Assembly (NCBI GenBank): GCA_022496805.1
Contig: CM040100.1
Location: 16,025,009-16,089,008, forward strand
From: Pohlia nutans
Lineage: Eukaryota; Streptophyta; Bryopsida; Bryales; Mniaceae
Length of the DNA stretch: 64,000 nucleotides
Reading direction: 5' to 3'
The stretch's first letter is position 1. Each line of letters starts with the position of its first letter. The notes below the pieces were generated by a model. That model ran no database searches and was not told the DNA's origin. It saw only the letters and a list, made by a program, of their open reading frames with translations. The position numbers were made by a program, and so were the translations under genes. Positions 23,303 to 33,160 of the stretch are shown piece after piece.

Positions 23303-25041
23303 TTGGTCATCGAATAGGTACACCATACCATGCAACTACCCGGTAGAGCACCTGCAATGTACTTCTCTGCTTGCCCAACTGCCTCGCCTACTATAGCTAC
23401 ACCTGTTTCTTGTGAATAATGGTAACAAAAATCTCTGTACCTAAGAACAATGTTTTGAGAGAGATGATGTTAAATACCACATCTCAAGCTTCACTCTCAT
23501 CTTCCAACAACACTCGCATAAAATTTTGTTCAGCCTTAAAGTCTTCATCTGATGCTAAGTTAGAGCTTCCATGAAAATCTATAAACTTTGGTGCCCCTTA
23601 GGATATAAGGACATGCTCCAACTTTACATCGTTGTGCAATATTCCATGATTATGAATATCATCCAACGCCTCTAAAACTTGCTTCTTCAGGCTACGTGTC
23701 GATGGTGAAGTCCCAAGCTTGGAAATCCCTTCGTCTGATAAAACCATGAATACCATGTTACAATGGGCCATGCATCCCACTGCATGTAGAACTAGCACAC
23801 ACTTCCCTTGAAGCGGTTTCAGATACTTGTAGCCTTTTTGCTCAGTAACAAATGCCTCTCTCGCCCCCTTTATCCGAAAATCAAAGAGTTTAATTGCAGC
23901 AGGTAAACATCATCCAAGCACTCCCTCCATACGTCCCCAATCCAACTACTTGCCCAGTCAAGCCCAAATCCTCAAGCTTATAGTTAGATAAGGAACTGAA
24001 GGCATCTGGAGTATAGAAATCAACAAAGAAATTTGAAAGCTCAACCTCAACAAATCTCTTTGTGCCTATTCTTGGACATTTTCTTCCAGCCTCCAAGACA
24101 ATTGTGCTCTCTCGATGCATCCATTTCCTTCCCTTGGCACTTGTATTAGTCACTCGAGGTAGCGTCATAATATAGTCCTGTTTAGGAGTAAAAGGAACAG
24201 ATGCTCTTGGTAGCAACTGCTTCAAATGTCTCTCTTCATGTGCTCGAAACAGGACAAAAATAAATGCAATCAATGGAGATTCACCAACTAAAATAATTGG
24301 TGATAACTCTAGGGTCTTATCCAACACATTGTCTACTCTCCTAAAAAATATGGTTTGGTTGTAATTTGAGATGAAACCATACTTACTTTCATCTAAAACC
24401 ATATCCCCATACAGTTGTTGCACTGTCTCTATTGTTTTTGCTCCCTTCTTTGTATCCTGCAATACCTCAAATAGATTACCTGTCCCTTGAACCTCCTATT
24501 GCCAAGGATCCTTTGCTTCACCATTTCCATACACTCTGTGAGATAACTCCATTCGCTCTCCTATACCTTGTGGGGCAGACAAATCAAGGATAACCATATC
24601 TGTGTAACTGTAACTACGACCACTCCCACCTGATCTGAAGGCAAATGGGATATGTAGATGAGCAGCCAACATCTCAACAGCTGGAAAAAGAAGGGTTTCC
24701 AACGCACCTCTTACACCAACCTCATCAGCACATGGTGCTAAAGGGTAAAGGTTTGTTGGGGACACATACTTTGGTGTCTCATTGTCCAATATTAGGAGAA
24801 TTGCACCTACATCCTCTTTAAAGTTTGGCCACTCCTTCAAATTCTCGAACGTTCTTGCAGACACAGGAATAGTTTGGGTGCTTGAGCGACGTTGGGAGGT
24901 TCCCACCGGGAGCTCTGGCATTCTAGACTCCGCTAACTGCCTGGCTGTAAGGGGTACAAGGGTGAAATTTTCCCTCAGGGGGTTCACTGGCGAAAATTTT
25001 AGAAACAACGTGCGATAAAAAATAGGGTCCAATATATTCAT
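23303..25041 (-). pseudogene. Broken nuclease-kinase gene, Crinkler-like type
   Basis: From ATG at 25039-25041 the frame runs 181 codons through a region with MVILD and GEAK about 30 residues apart, which resembles a PD-(D/E)XK nuclease core. A TAG at 24496-24498 follows KDPWQ, and the same frame continues to 23890 with YGFISNYNQTIFFRR, a phrase characteristic of the large kinase-like families of fungi, oomycetes and early plants. A frameshift near 23920 leads to AAIKLFDFR (VAIK-like lysine), EAFVTEQKGYKYLKPLQGK, then HGILHNDVKLEHVLIS (HRD-like loop, here HND). A further stop at about 23597 precedes FIDFHGSSN (DFG-like, Gly replaced by His). Nonsense, frameshift and altered DFG mean it is not functional as it stands. 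The nuclease part is inference; the kinase part is clearer. Confidence 0.6.
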
Positions 25042-25291
25042 TGTAGATAAATTTTGTAAAAAACGTACATGTAAAATAGGGGATTTAAAAAAAATGAAAC
25101 ATGTTTATATGTAAAATACCATCACATATAATATTCTTAGGCTTTTTATATGTAAAATACCATCACCTAATAATATTTTTTGCTAAAATTTTTAGCTAAA
25201 ATAACCCCCCAAATAAATAGGTCATTATCGCACGTGTATACAAAATATACAAGGGAGTGACCTCCCCGAGAATTTTCCATTTCAACCCCAA
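25042..25291. other. AT-rich spacer
   Basis: Contains a direct repeat ATATGTAAAATACCATCAC (about 25108 and 25149). No gene. Confidence 0.4.
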
Positions 25292-25353
25292 CTAGTGTTG
25301 GCTGACCTCCATCTTCTTGATCTGCTTCCTCAAACTGGCACCATAATGGGTAC
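25292..25353 (-). pseudogene. Orphan exon of ribosomal protein eL43 (RPL37A)
   Basis: After an acceptor (CCTGCAG, ending at 25354) the minus strand encodes THYGASLRKQIKKMEVSQH and then TAG. This is the conserved N-terminal segment of 60S protein eL43/L37a, whose family continues with a Cys zinc-binding part that is absent here. Arg before Tyr has become His. Only this exon remains. It ends 43 bp from the start of the right duplicate at 25396, so it was probably captured or left by rearrangement. Confidence 0.8.
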
Positions 25354-25636
25354 CTGCAGACCCAAGAATTTAATATCAGTATCCAAGTGAAGTTAAGATT
25401 TTAAAAGGTAAGAGCGCAATCTAAACCCTGAACCCTAAACCCTAAATTGCTACATCCACCAAATAATGAGGTGTAATGCAATATAGCAACATCTCGGGAA
25501 TGCAACATGGCCTTCGTAGAAAATATCGTCAGTTTTAAATTAGAAAAACTTCGAGTATGCAAAACATTATGCGTGTTACAAAATTGGGAGTGATTTTTCT
25601 TTAGCAAAAATGAGAAAACATGACAGACGTATGAAC

Positions 25637-25907
25637 CTGGAAATCGCCGCAGCAGATGAGGAGGTCGATTTTGACGTTCTCCACGGCCTCCAGCTGCTGC
25701 AGAGTAGCATAGATGTTGTCCAAGTCGCCATGAGCGCAACCCTCCACAGCAATCTGAGACAAAAAATAAATGCTTTCAGATTTGAGAACCTCCTGGTCCA
25801 GAATCATATCCTCCACGGATCCGAACAACAACAACAACAACAACAAAAATAATCGAAATAATAATCGAAAGGTGAATTTGAGAAGAAAGATGATTCATCA
25901 CCTTCAT
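25637..25907 (-). pseudogene. DBR1 5' fragment (exons 1-2)
   Basis: Exon 1 (25902-25907) and exon 2 (25637-25753) are retained with both splice sites, the GCAHGDLD and CCGDFQ motifs and the promoter (CTATATAATC at about 26080). Exon 2 differs from the real gene by two synonymous changes and no amino-acid change. The copy ends within intron 2 at 25396, so exons 3-11 are missing and no full enzyme can be made. If transcribed it would give a 41-residue N-terminal stub plus read-through sequence. Confidence 0.9.
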
Positions 25908-26113
25908 GGCGCTGATCGTCTACAGAAATGAAACCTAATTTTCGCCGAAACGCAAACAAATTGTTGAACGATTTGACGCTGAGAATTTCCAGAAAACAGA
26001 TCTTCACAGGAATTTCCTGAACGTAGCTCACAAGAAACCCTACCAACACTCAATGGAGAATGGAGTGCAGTGACGATTATATAGGATTTTTTAAAAGTAA
26101 AAGTATTTGGCAT

Positions 26114-27337
26114 TTAACCCCTAAAGGACCAAGTGTCCTAACTAGGACATTTAGAGAATCGGGTAGGTTCCGGTGAACACATTTTTAATCAAATTTTGAA
26201 GGAAATTTAATAGTATATTCCCCAATGTGCCACGAAAATGGGGATTCTTTTTTTTTTGAATTCCGACACCGATGTGAAAGTTACGAGGGGAAATGTGTTT
26301 TTTTCGGGAAAAAGGGCAATGGGGCAATAGAGAAATAGTTGAATTTTAGGGGGGGGCAACAAAATGGGCGGCGTGTGAAAAATGGGGTGGACTGTGGGGG
26401 GCAGAAGACCTCCCTATTTTTGAAACTCATTAAAAATTGAAAAATAATATTTTTTAAAAATTAAAAATTTATTTTTTATAAATAAAAAAATTTATATCAA
26501 ACTGAAAAAAATTATTTTAAATTAAAAAAATTATTTTAAATTAGAAAATTATTTTAAACTAAAACTTCAATTTTATAATTAAAAATATTATTTAAAAAAT
26601 AAAAATAAAATCATTTTTAAAAATAAAAAACAAAAATCGTCCAATGAGGGACTGCCACGTGCCAGTACACCTTGAGAGTTAGTGCGGTCATGAACATTGG
26701 AATGGGTTGGCACTTCAATTCCCTTCCTCTACCCTTTATTTCCCCCCTAACCCCCAAAATTCTTAGAAAATGTGCTACATGTCTTCTAAAACTTGGAGAT
26801 TTATTTTTTTTTCAAATTTTTTTTCGCCACTCTATAGAGGGTGGAATGTACTTGTGTTTCACCGCCCGGATTCGTATTTTAAATAAAGAAAGTAAAAAAT
26901 ATTGCAATTCCAAAAACATATAGTCTTTTCTGAACTTCTAAACCCCCAACAAGTGCAAGGTGTTCTTCAACATCCTAAACATCTCCAAACGCAACGAAAA
27001 TTGGTACACAACTAAGTAACATCATATAGAATGTGAAAGTGAAGTGCGACAGGTTTCGGTAGTGAGGTTTTTTTGATGTAGCCATGGTCAAACGCATCTG
27101 AAATTTTCGGGCATGTGTTTTTTTGGGGTGTTTTTTTCCATCAAACACAATTATCTTGCAATCCGTGCGGTCAAAATCAATGAAATTTGTTGTGTATGTT
27201 TTTCAAATAGTTTAGCACAAGATCTTACGGTTAGAAGGTAAAAAATAACATTTTTTTGGATTTTTTGCATGGGGGAGTAAAAATGGCAGCATTGGAGTGT
27301 TTTTGGAGGAAAAACACTCCGGTCCTTTAGGGGTTAA
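26114..27337. mobile_element. TTAA element, 1.22 kb (copy T8)
   Basis: Begins TTAACCCCTAAAGGACC and ends GGTCCTTTAGGGGTTAA, a perfect inverted repeat of about 17 bp. The left duplicate keeps the empty site TTGGCATTTAAAAGTTAAAA (TTAA 18868-18871). The interior has an extremely AT-rich block (26420-26640) and no transposase. Confidence 0.9.
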
Positions 27338-29160
27338 AAGTTAAAATATCTAGAAGCAAAAATATCTAGGCATTTTATTTTTAGAAATATGTAAGCATTT
27401 TACTTTAAAATAAATATCATGTGTCACTAATGTCACTAACTTCAAAAATAGGGGTTAATGACGGTAGTCACACATGATATTTAAATGTTCGAAATAAAGT
27501 TCCTTGATTTGAAGTTTATTGATGTACAATAACTAAAAAGGTTGTGTAAAACTATCTCCTTGTTCAAAATGTTTATTTGATGCTTATTTTTCATGTAAAC
27601 GTAGCTAATATATATTTTAAAACAAACATTTCTCGAACTCTAAGTTTTTTCATTTGAATAAATATACAAATGTGTAGAAATAAAATTAATGAAGTATGAT
27701 GTGCATTTTATCAGGAATTCAAGAACATTATTCACGTATGCAAATGAAACAAATGATTTGGTTTTTGAAGAACAAACCTTCCTGAAGGTCAAAAGTAGGG
27801 AGGCAATTTGGATGATTGAATCTGCCGGCAGTGTGCCAACCCCGGCCCGTCCCGACCCCATCGACCCCGCTGACCCGGCTTGCCCCCGCTCCATCACAAT
27901 CGAGCCCTCTCCACTCCCGACTAACAACCCGTTCACCCTTTCCCAGTCTTGTGCTAAAACAAGCTCGCTTATGCCAACCCACGGCCACGCACATGCCCCG
28001 TTCAAGCCAGGTAGCCCAAAAATGGCTGCCAAAAATACTCAAGGAGGTCACTTTTTGTATCTTTTGAGTATCACGTCTAAACAAAGGATATTTAAAAGTA
28101 CCTTTAAAATTGAAATTAATTATTAATATAATTAATAATATTTAAAGAATATTCTCATTTTAATTCTTGTAATCAATTGTAAGCATCCTATATTAATGTA
28201 AATCAAAGATTTATTTGGACCCTATCTTTGTTTGCACGTTGTTACGTAATATTTGGAATTGACCTGCCCAAGAAAAAATATTCTTGCCTCTCCCTGATGC
28301 ACTCTTTGAATCACCTCAACCTCCACAATCCACCAAATTAGGTGCAACTTGATAAGCTAGTCTCGCATTTTTGTAAGCTTTCCAAATTACCATTTCTTTA
28401 GTTTTTTGGTTGAGAAAATCTAAAGTTTTCTCCTTTATTCCCTTAAAACTAAGCCCGAGGGGGCTTAGTATGTCCTTTAAGGGTTAATGTGTATCAATGA
28501 TATTCTTAGTTCAAATATCTCAGCGTGTTGGGAGACACGTGTCAGAAAACATGTACTTGTGTACACAACATGTTTGAAATTTTCTCTATACGTCTATGTC
28601 TCCAAAAAATTCAAAGGCATTTAAACCATTTGAAGTTTTGGGAGTGACATGCTTTGAGTGACATACTTTATTAGGAAGAAATCCATACTGGGACATTACG
28701 ATCAACATTTCTCGCCAAATCATTAATTTTTTGAGAATTTCTCTTTAATAAATACCAAATTTTATGAATATTCTTCAAGATTCTTCTTTTAACCATAAAA
28801 AATAGATTTTTTTGAAAAAATAATTTCCTAAAGATTTGGACTTCTTCTTACAAATATATTTTGCTAGTCATGACAAATTGCTAACATGTCCCCTATTGAG
28901 TTGCAAAGTTTCCCCTCACAATCTTGTACTTTGACACCTTACAGTAGTGGTTTTTCAAAAGTACCTCAAATGATTTTTGGAAAGTGTTCTTTCAATATGA
29001 ACTTGAAAATAATTGTTTTTTTGGACTTGTGATTATTAGTACAAACACATAATTACCAAAATCAAAATTCAATCCCGACACCCAAATTATTTGGAATACT
29101 CTCTTATAAAGCATTAGTGAAGAGATGTATACTTTTATTCTCTTGTGCTCTTCCATACAA
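27338..29160. other. Non-genic part of the right duplicate
   Basis: Matches 18872-20231. It holds a GC-rich, Pro-codon-rich stretch (27815-27990) that is deleted in the left copy, and a private AT-rich insert of about 230 bp after 28044. Frames over the GC-rich patch exist in four registers at once, so it is not called as a gene. Confidence 0.45.
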
Positions 29161-29434
29161 CCTAGGGAAGTCATTGTCAAAAAATTAAAAACCATGAGAG
29201 AACAAATATAGGGTGTCTTTTATTCATTTGAGATAAATTTTTAAAATTTTTAGAAGTAATATAGGGTGTATTAAAACCAAATTGGGAATATTTTATGAAT
29301 AGTCCTAGAATATACCACAAATACACCCTAAATATACTATAAATAGTTTAATATTTCAATTATTTCCTAACCCCCATTAAATATCCTTTGTTCACTCATG
29401 TATACCAAAATTTACACTAAGTGACTTCCCCAAG
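29161..29434. mobile_element. hAT-like MITE, 274 bp, with 8-bp duplication
   Basis: Flanked by CCATACAA at 29153-29160 and 29435-29442. The left duplicate has a single CCATACAA at 20232-20239, so the 8-bp target duplication is directly shown. Ends are CCTAGGGAAGTCA and TGACTTCCCCAAG (imperfect inverted repeat). An inverted relative lies at 39310-39585. An 8-bp duplication is the hAT signature. Confidence 0.85.
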
Positions 29435-29582
29435 CCATACAATCATAACAACATTTCTTTTAAAGTTTCTAATGGAATATCCACATATTTCTAGAGATGT
29501 CCATCAATGCATTTAATAATTCCAAGAGCAATGTTTAATACAAAGTGCTCAAGAAATTGCAAAAGTAGGGTGGTGTATAATT

Positions 29583-29795
29583 TTAAATATATTGCGGAGG
29601 GCGCCATAGACCCATTGGCTTCTCCACCACATGGTCATGTTTGGCATGCTTCATGGGCATCACGTGCTCCGAGAACATGCATACGGCAATGAAAATAGAG
29701 ACAAAGCTAATTACAGTCCCAAGGAAGAAGCCCAAGATAGACATTATGTTAGCCATTGTTGTGGTCTTCAAGGACAAGAAGTCAGGTATTCTCAT
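29583..29795 (-). CDS. Small one-TM ORF, 70 aa, unrecognised
   Basis: ATG at 29793-29795. The product has a polar start, a strong hydrophobic segment (about residues 18-37, GFFLGTVISFVSIFIAVCMF), then a His/Lys-rich tail with HVMPMKHAKHDH and WRPPQYI. The left duplicate has lost about 150 bp of it and keeps only the first codons near 20390-20430. It could be a real small membrane protein or a captured exon. No family recognised. Confidence 0.35.
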   Translation of the reverse strand: MRIPDFLSLKTTTMANIMSILGFFLGTVISFVSIFIAVCMFSEHVMPMKHAKHDHVVEKPMGLWRPPQYI

Positions 29796-30373
29796 GGTAC
29801 GGGTGATTGTAAAAAATAGTTCAAAGTGATGGATTTTTGAAGAAAATGGACTTTGGAAAATTCTAGTTAAGTTTTTGTAAATGATGGATGTATGAGATTT
29901 TGAAGGTTTAGGGGTATGAGGGATATCCACACAATGTTATTTTGGCTCGGCTTATTTTTGGGCCAGTCCCCGCTACGACCACATTAGAAGAAAATACAAT
30001 GTAGTGTTTTAACTAAACGTAGTGTAAAAAGGATTGTAGATAATTAGTATTTCATTAGTCAAAATTTCACTTGATCTTATGTGATTAGATGTTGAATAAT
30101 AACGAAGTTCTACTCTAAAAATAGAAATTTCTATTTCATGATATTAAATAAGCCTCAAAAACCTAAGAATGAAAAACTGTGCGAGATCATGAAACTCATA
30201 TAAAGGGTTTGTTTCTTAAAACACATGTACATATGGTGATTTAGTGAAACATGAAATTTATATACCAAAAATAGTGTGGGAAGGGTAAAAACCATTAAAA
30301 TATAAATTTTTATACTGCAAACAAGCTTTTGAAATTTTTATTGCAGATCAAATTTAATGCATCAAAGTACGTG

Positions 30374-30415
30374 TCACACGATTGACACGATTGACACGAT
30401 TGACACGATTGATTG
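30374..30415. repeat. GATTGACAC minisatellite, 4 units
   Basis: Counterpart of the 3-unit array at 21006-21042. The gain or loss of a unit shows the array is unstable. Confidence 0.7.
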
Positions 30416-30457
30416 ATACGTGACAATCATGTGATGTACTTGTATTGAAAAGGTTGC

Positions 30458-30901
30458 TTAACCCTTAAATGTGCAGATGTACGTTTGAAGGAAGTGAATA
30501 CAAGGAGGTCTTTTTGGTAATGCCAATAAGTTAATGCCCCAAAAATGACTTTTTGAACCTGAATATTTTTCGCCACACATGCGTATGGAACAATGAGATG
30601 TGGGAATTTTGGTAAAATATTGTGAGATGATTTAGTACAACTGCCATCCACAGAGTACATGCATTCTAGAGGAATATCTACACTGGTATTTATACAAATA
30701 CGTATAAACAACCATTCATCAGGCCACAAAATCTACAAAAATATTCCATTTATTTTTTTGAAAAGTCCACAATTCTCTACATTATAATGCACAGAACTTT
30801 GATGTTCAACATCCAGTTCAATTCAGCCATTAGCCACAAGTTTTTCACAATATGAGCTGAACCATGGACCACTATAGTCCACCTGCACAGTTAAGGGTTA
30901 A
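30458..30901. mobile_element. TTAA MITE, 444 bp (copy T11)
   Basis: Begins TTAACCCTTAAATGTGCAG and ends CTGCACAGTTAAGGGTTAA. In the left duplicate the same junction reads GTCGCTGAAAATGCGGG (21078-21094), an empty site with TTAA changed to TGAA. No coding capacity. Confidence 0.85.
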
Positions 30902-31179
30902 AATGCGGGTGCATTCAATCATCGTTTCAGAAATTATTTTATTAGCCACTAGATGACATGCCTGTTTTCAATATCCGCTGCAGCTTTACCAATATCTCTC
31001 AAAACCAAGTCAAATTTGAAGAAAAATGTAACCACAACTAAGAAGTAAGTTAATCTCAAAGCTTGTCACCCTTTTTGACTCACTTATATACCCTTTTGAG
31101 ATGAAGTTTAAACAATTTCTAATGTTATTATAATGCCACAAAACGTGCTATGTATTATGACATGTTGTTATACATTGTT

Positions 31180-31746
31180 TTAACCCCTAACTGCCCAAGC
31201 GTCCATTTTTTCAAATTTCATCCACGTTCTCTCATCTGTCATGCACTTTTTACATGGAAAAGAAATGCTACAAAATTCTATGGCAAGATAGCTTCATGCA
31301 TGTGTGATCCGATTAGAAAGGGGATGATTTTTAGAAAATTTAATATGCCTCATTTCAGATTGTAGTGATTCACCAAAAAAATTCAAAGACTTTAGTCTAA
31401 ATACTCTTGAAAAAATACTCATAAAATTAAACAACCAAGAAATCTCCAAAAACCATTACACTTAGACTATTATATTTCAACCCATCACAACAAATTTCAT
31501 CCATATATCGTCAATATCTTATTCATAATTGAATTACAAAATAATTTTGAATTTCAAGTTTCAAATTTTATACAAAAATATTGGTGATAGCAATCGCAGA
31601 TCTAACTGTATGAATAGAATTTAAAATTTATAATGTACAACTTTTATTCATACATCAAGTTCAAAATATCCCTCTAAGTTGCATTTTATAATGCATCTTT
31701 GCAAAACTACCGAATTTAGAGAGGTATGAGGACGTTTAGGGGTTAA
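31180..31746 (+). mobile_element. TTAA MITE, family B (copy T10)
   Basis: TTAACCCCTAACTGCCC to GACGTTTAGGGGTTAA with TTAA on each side. It occupies the same site as 21343-21888 in the left duplicate, so insertion preceded the duplication, but the right half differs. The right half here matches the truncated copy ending at 6872. Confidence 0.8.
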
Positions 31747-31858
31747 GAGCACCTCACCAATAAAGATTTGTGAGTGGATGCAATGTAAACACTCAAGCTG
31801 ACGCGGCCTAGTTGTATTCGTCTCAGTTGGCACAAGTCAAGGTGGCAAATGGTCTGTG

Positions 31859-32485
31859 TTAACCCCTAAGCGAGCAAGGAGCTTTGTGGGGCCATGCTTG
31901 ATCGTTTTTTCTGATTTTCACTTAATTCCTAATTTCAAATGAAAATAGTCCCAACTAAGAAAATGTGGGGGTTACCTTCTACTTTTTAGTCCAATTTATT
32001 GTTTTTCAAAATTGTCAAAATTGTTAAAACCCTAAAATTCCAATATACACTGCAAAAATAGTTTTTCTATTGAATTTCTTTTTATGTAAGCTTCAGAAGC
32101 ATACCACCTACACCTTGTTGTTCATCACCATTTTTTACATTTTCCCTAGGAATTTCGTACTATTCAAAGCATTTTGTAATTACTATGAATTTTTACATGG
32201 GAAATCTTTGAAAAATCTTATAAAATTTATTTTTATTAAAAAATTATAAAAAAATCAACATGAACCAGTTTAAATATACCTTATATGAGAAAAATACAAG
32301 AAAATTTATATATTTTGAAATGTGAGGAATTCATGAGGTTTGACCGGGTAATTGTACTGTGGATGCTTAGGGTTAAGTTTAAATATACCTTTTATGAGAA
32401 AAATACAAGAAAATTTATATATTTTGAAATGTGAGGAATTGATGAGGTTTGACCGGGTAATTGTACTGTGGACGCTTAGGGTTAA
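31859..32485. mobile_element. TTAA MITE with a tandemly doubled right end (copy T12)
   Basis: TTAACCCCTAAGCGAGC at the left and GGACGCTTAGGGTTAA at the right. The last 109 bp, including its TTAA, occur twice in tandem (right ends at 32373-32376 and 32482-32485), differing at only a few positions. Confidence 0.75.
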
Positions 32486-32610
32486 TTAGCTTCCTGTCCT
32501 CTTTCAGAGCTATAAAGACAATCTCTACTTCGGTCTTGATATTGAAGGCATGGGACCAAAGATTTCATGCCTACAGAATAGTAAAACTTCTCTAATTATT
32601 GCGATTGTTA

Positions 32611-33003
32611 AGACACACCTACACTGTCCACAACATCCAAAGCATTGTGTGTATTTTGAAGCAGAGGATTGCCACATGTATTGCGCACAGAACCCAAGCC
32701 CTCAGGTCGTAGGAACAATACTACTGTAGCTATAAACCTCCAGGGTTGAAGACAATCGCAATCAAAATAGACATGGTCAGTTAAATGCGAGGGAAATCTA
32801 CACCGTGACAATAAAATCACTGGTAAAATGGTTGACTTGCACTTCCCTAGGTAAAAATACCGAATGAAAACTCCGCGCTTCAGTCACATTCAAATATACT
32901 GCGGTGGCCAGAAATAAATGTCTATGCTCTCACTATTTAAACAGTGCATATGTTACAACAGCTAATGGTTCTCAACTTCTAATTCTCTACTCAGACATGA
33001 AGA
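32611..33003. repeat. Duplicated 390-bp block (right copy)
   Basis: Pairs with 21889-22276. Ends within the 3' flank of the TEX2-type gene. See the left copy for the open frame it contains. Confidence 0.7.
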
Positions 33004-33160
33004 CTACTACATGAGGGGTGGTGCAGTTGGCTTTCCTGGAATGTATGAATTTGGGTGTGAAGCACAGACCTCACTGAGATGGTTGCATCCATGTGGACAC
33101 ATTCATTAATTGTTCCGTGACACACTTGAAACATCCGACTGTTTTGATACCCTTGGCTGT

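Larger units (their letters stand above)
25396..33003. repeat. Segmental duplication, right copy (about 7.6 kb with insertions)
   Basis: Counterpart of 17577-22276. Length is increased by insertions absent from the left copy: 26114-27337, 28045-28270 (approximate), 29161-29434, 30458-30901 and 31747-32606. It lacks the left copy's 18268-18849 insertion. The right edge lies at the 3' flank of the TEX2-type gene. Confidence 0.9.

Noticed and set aside
27689..28126. GC-rich frames as a proline-rich gene
   Set aside because: Several registers on both strands are open at once and the block is deleted in the duplicate; no start, splice or domain evidence.
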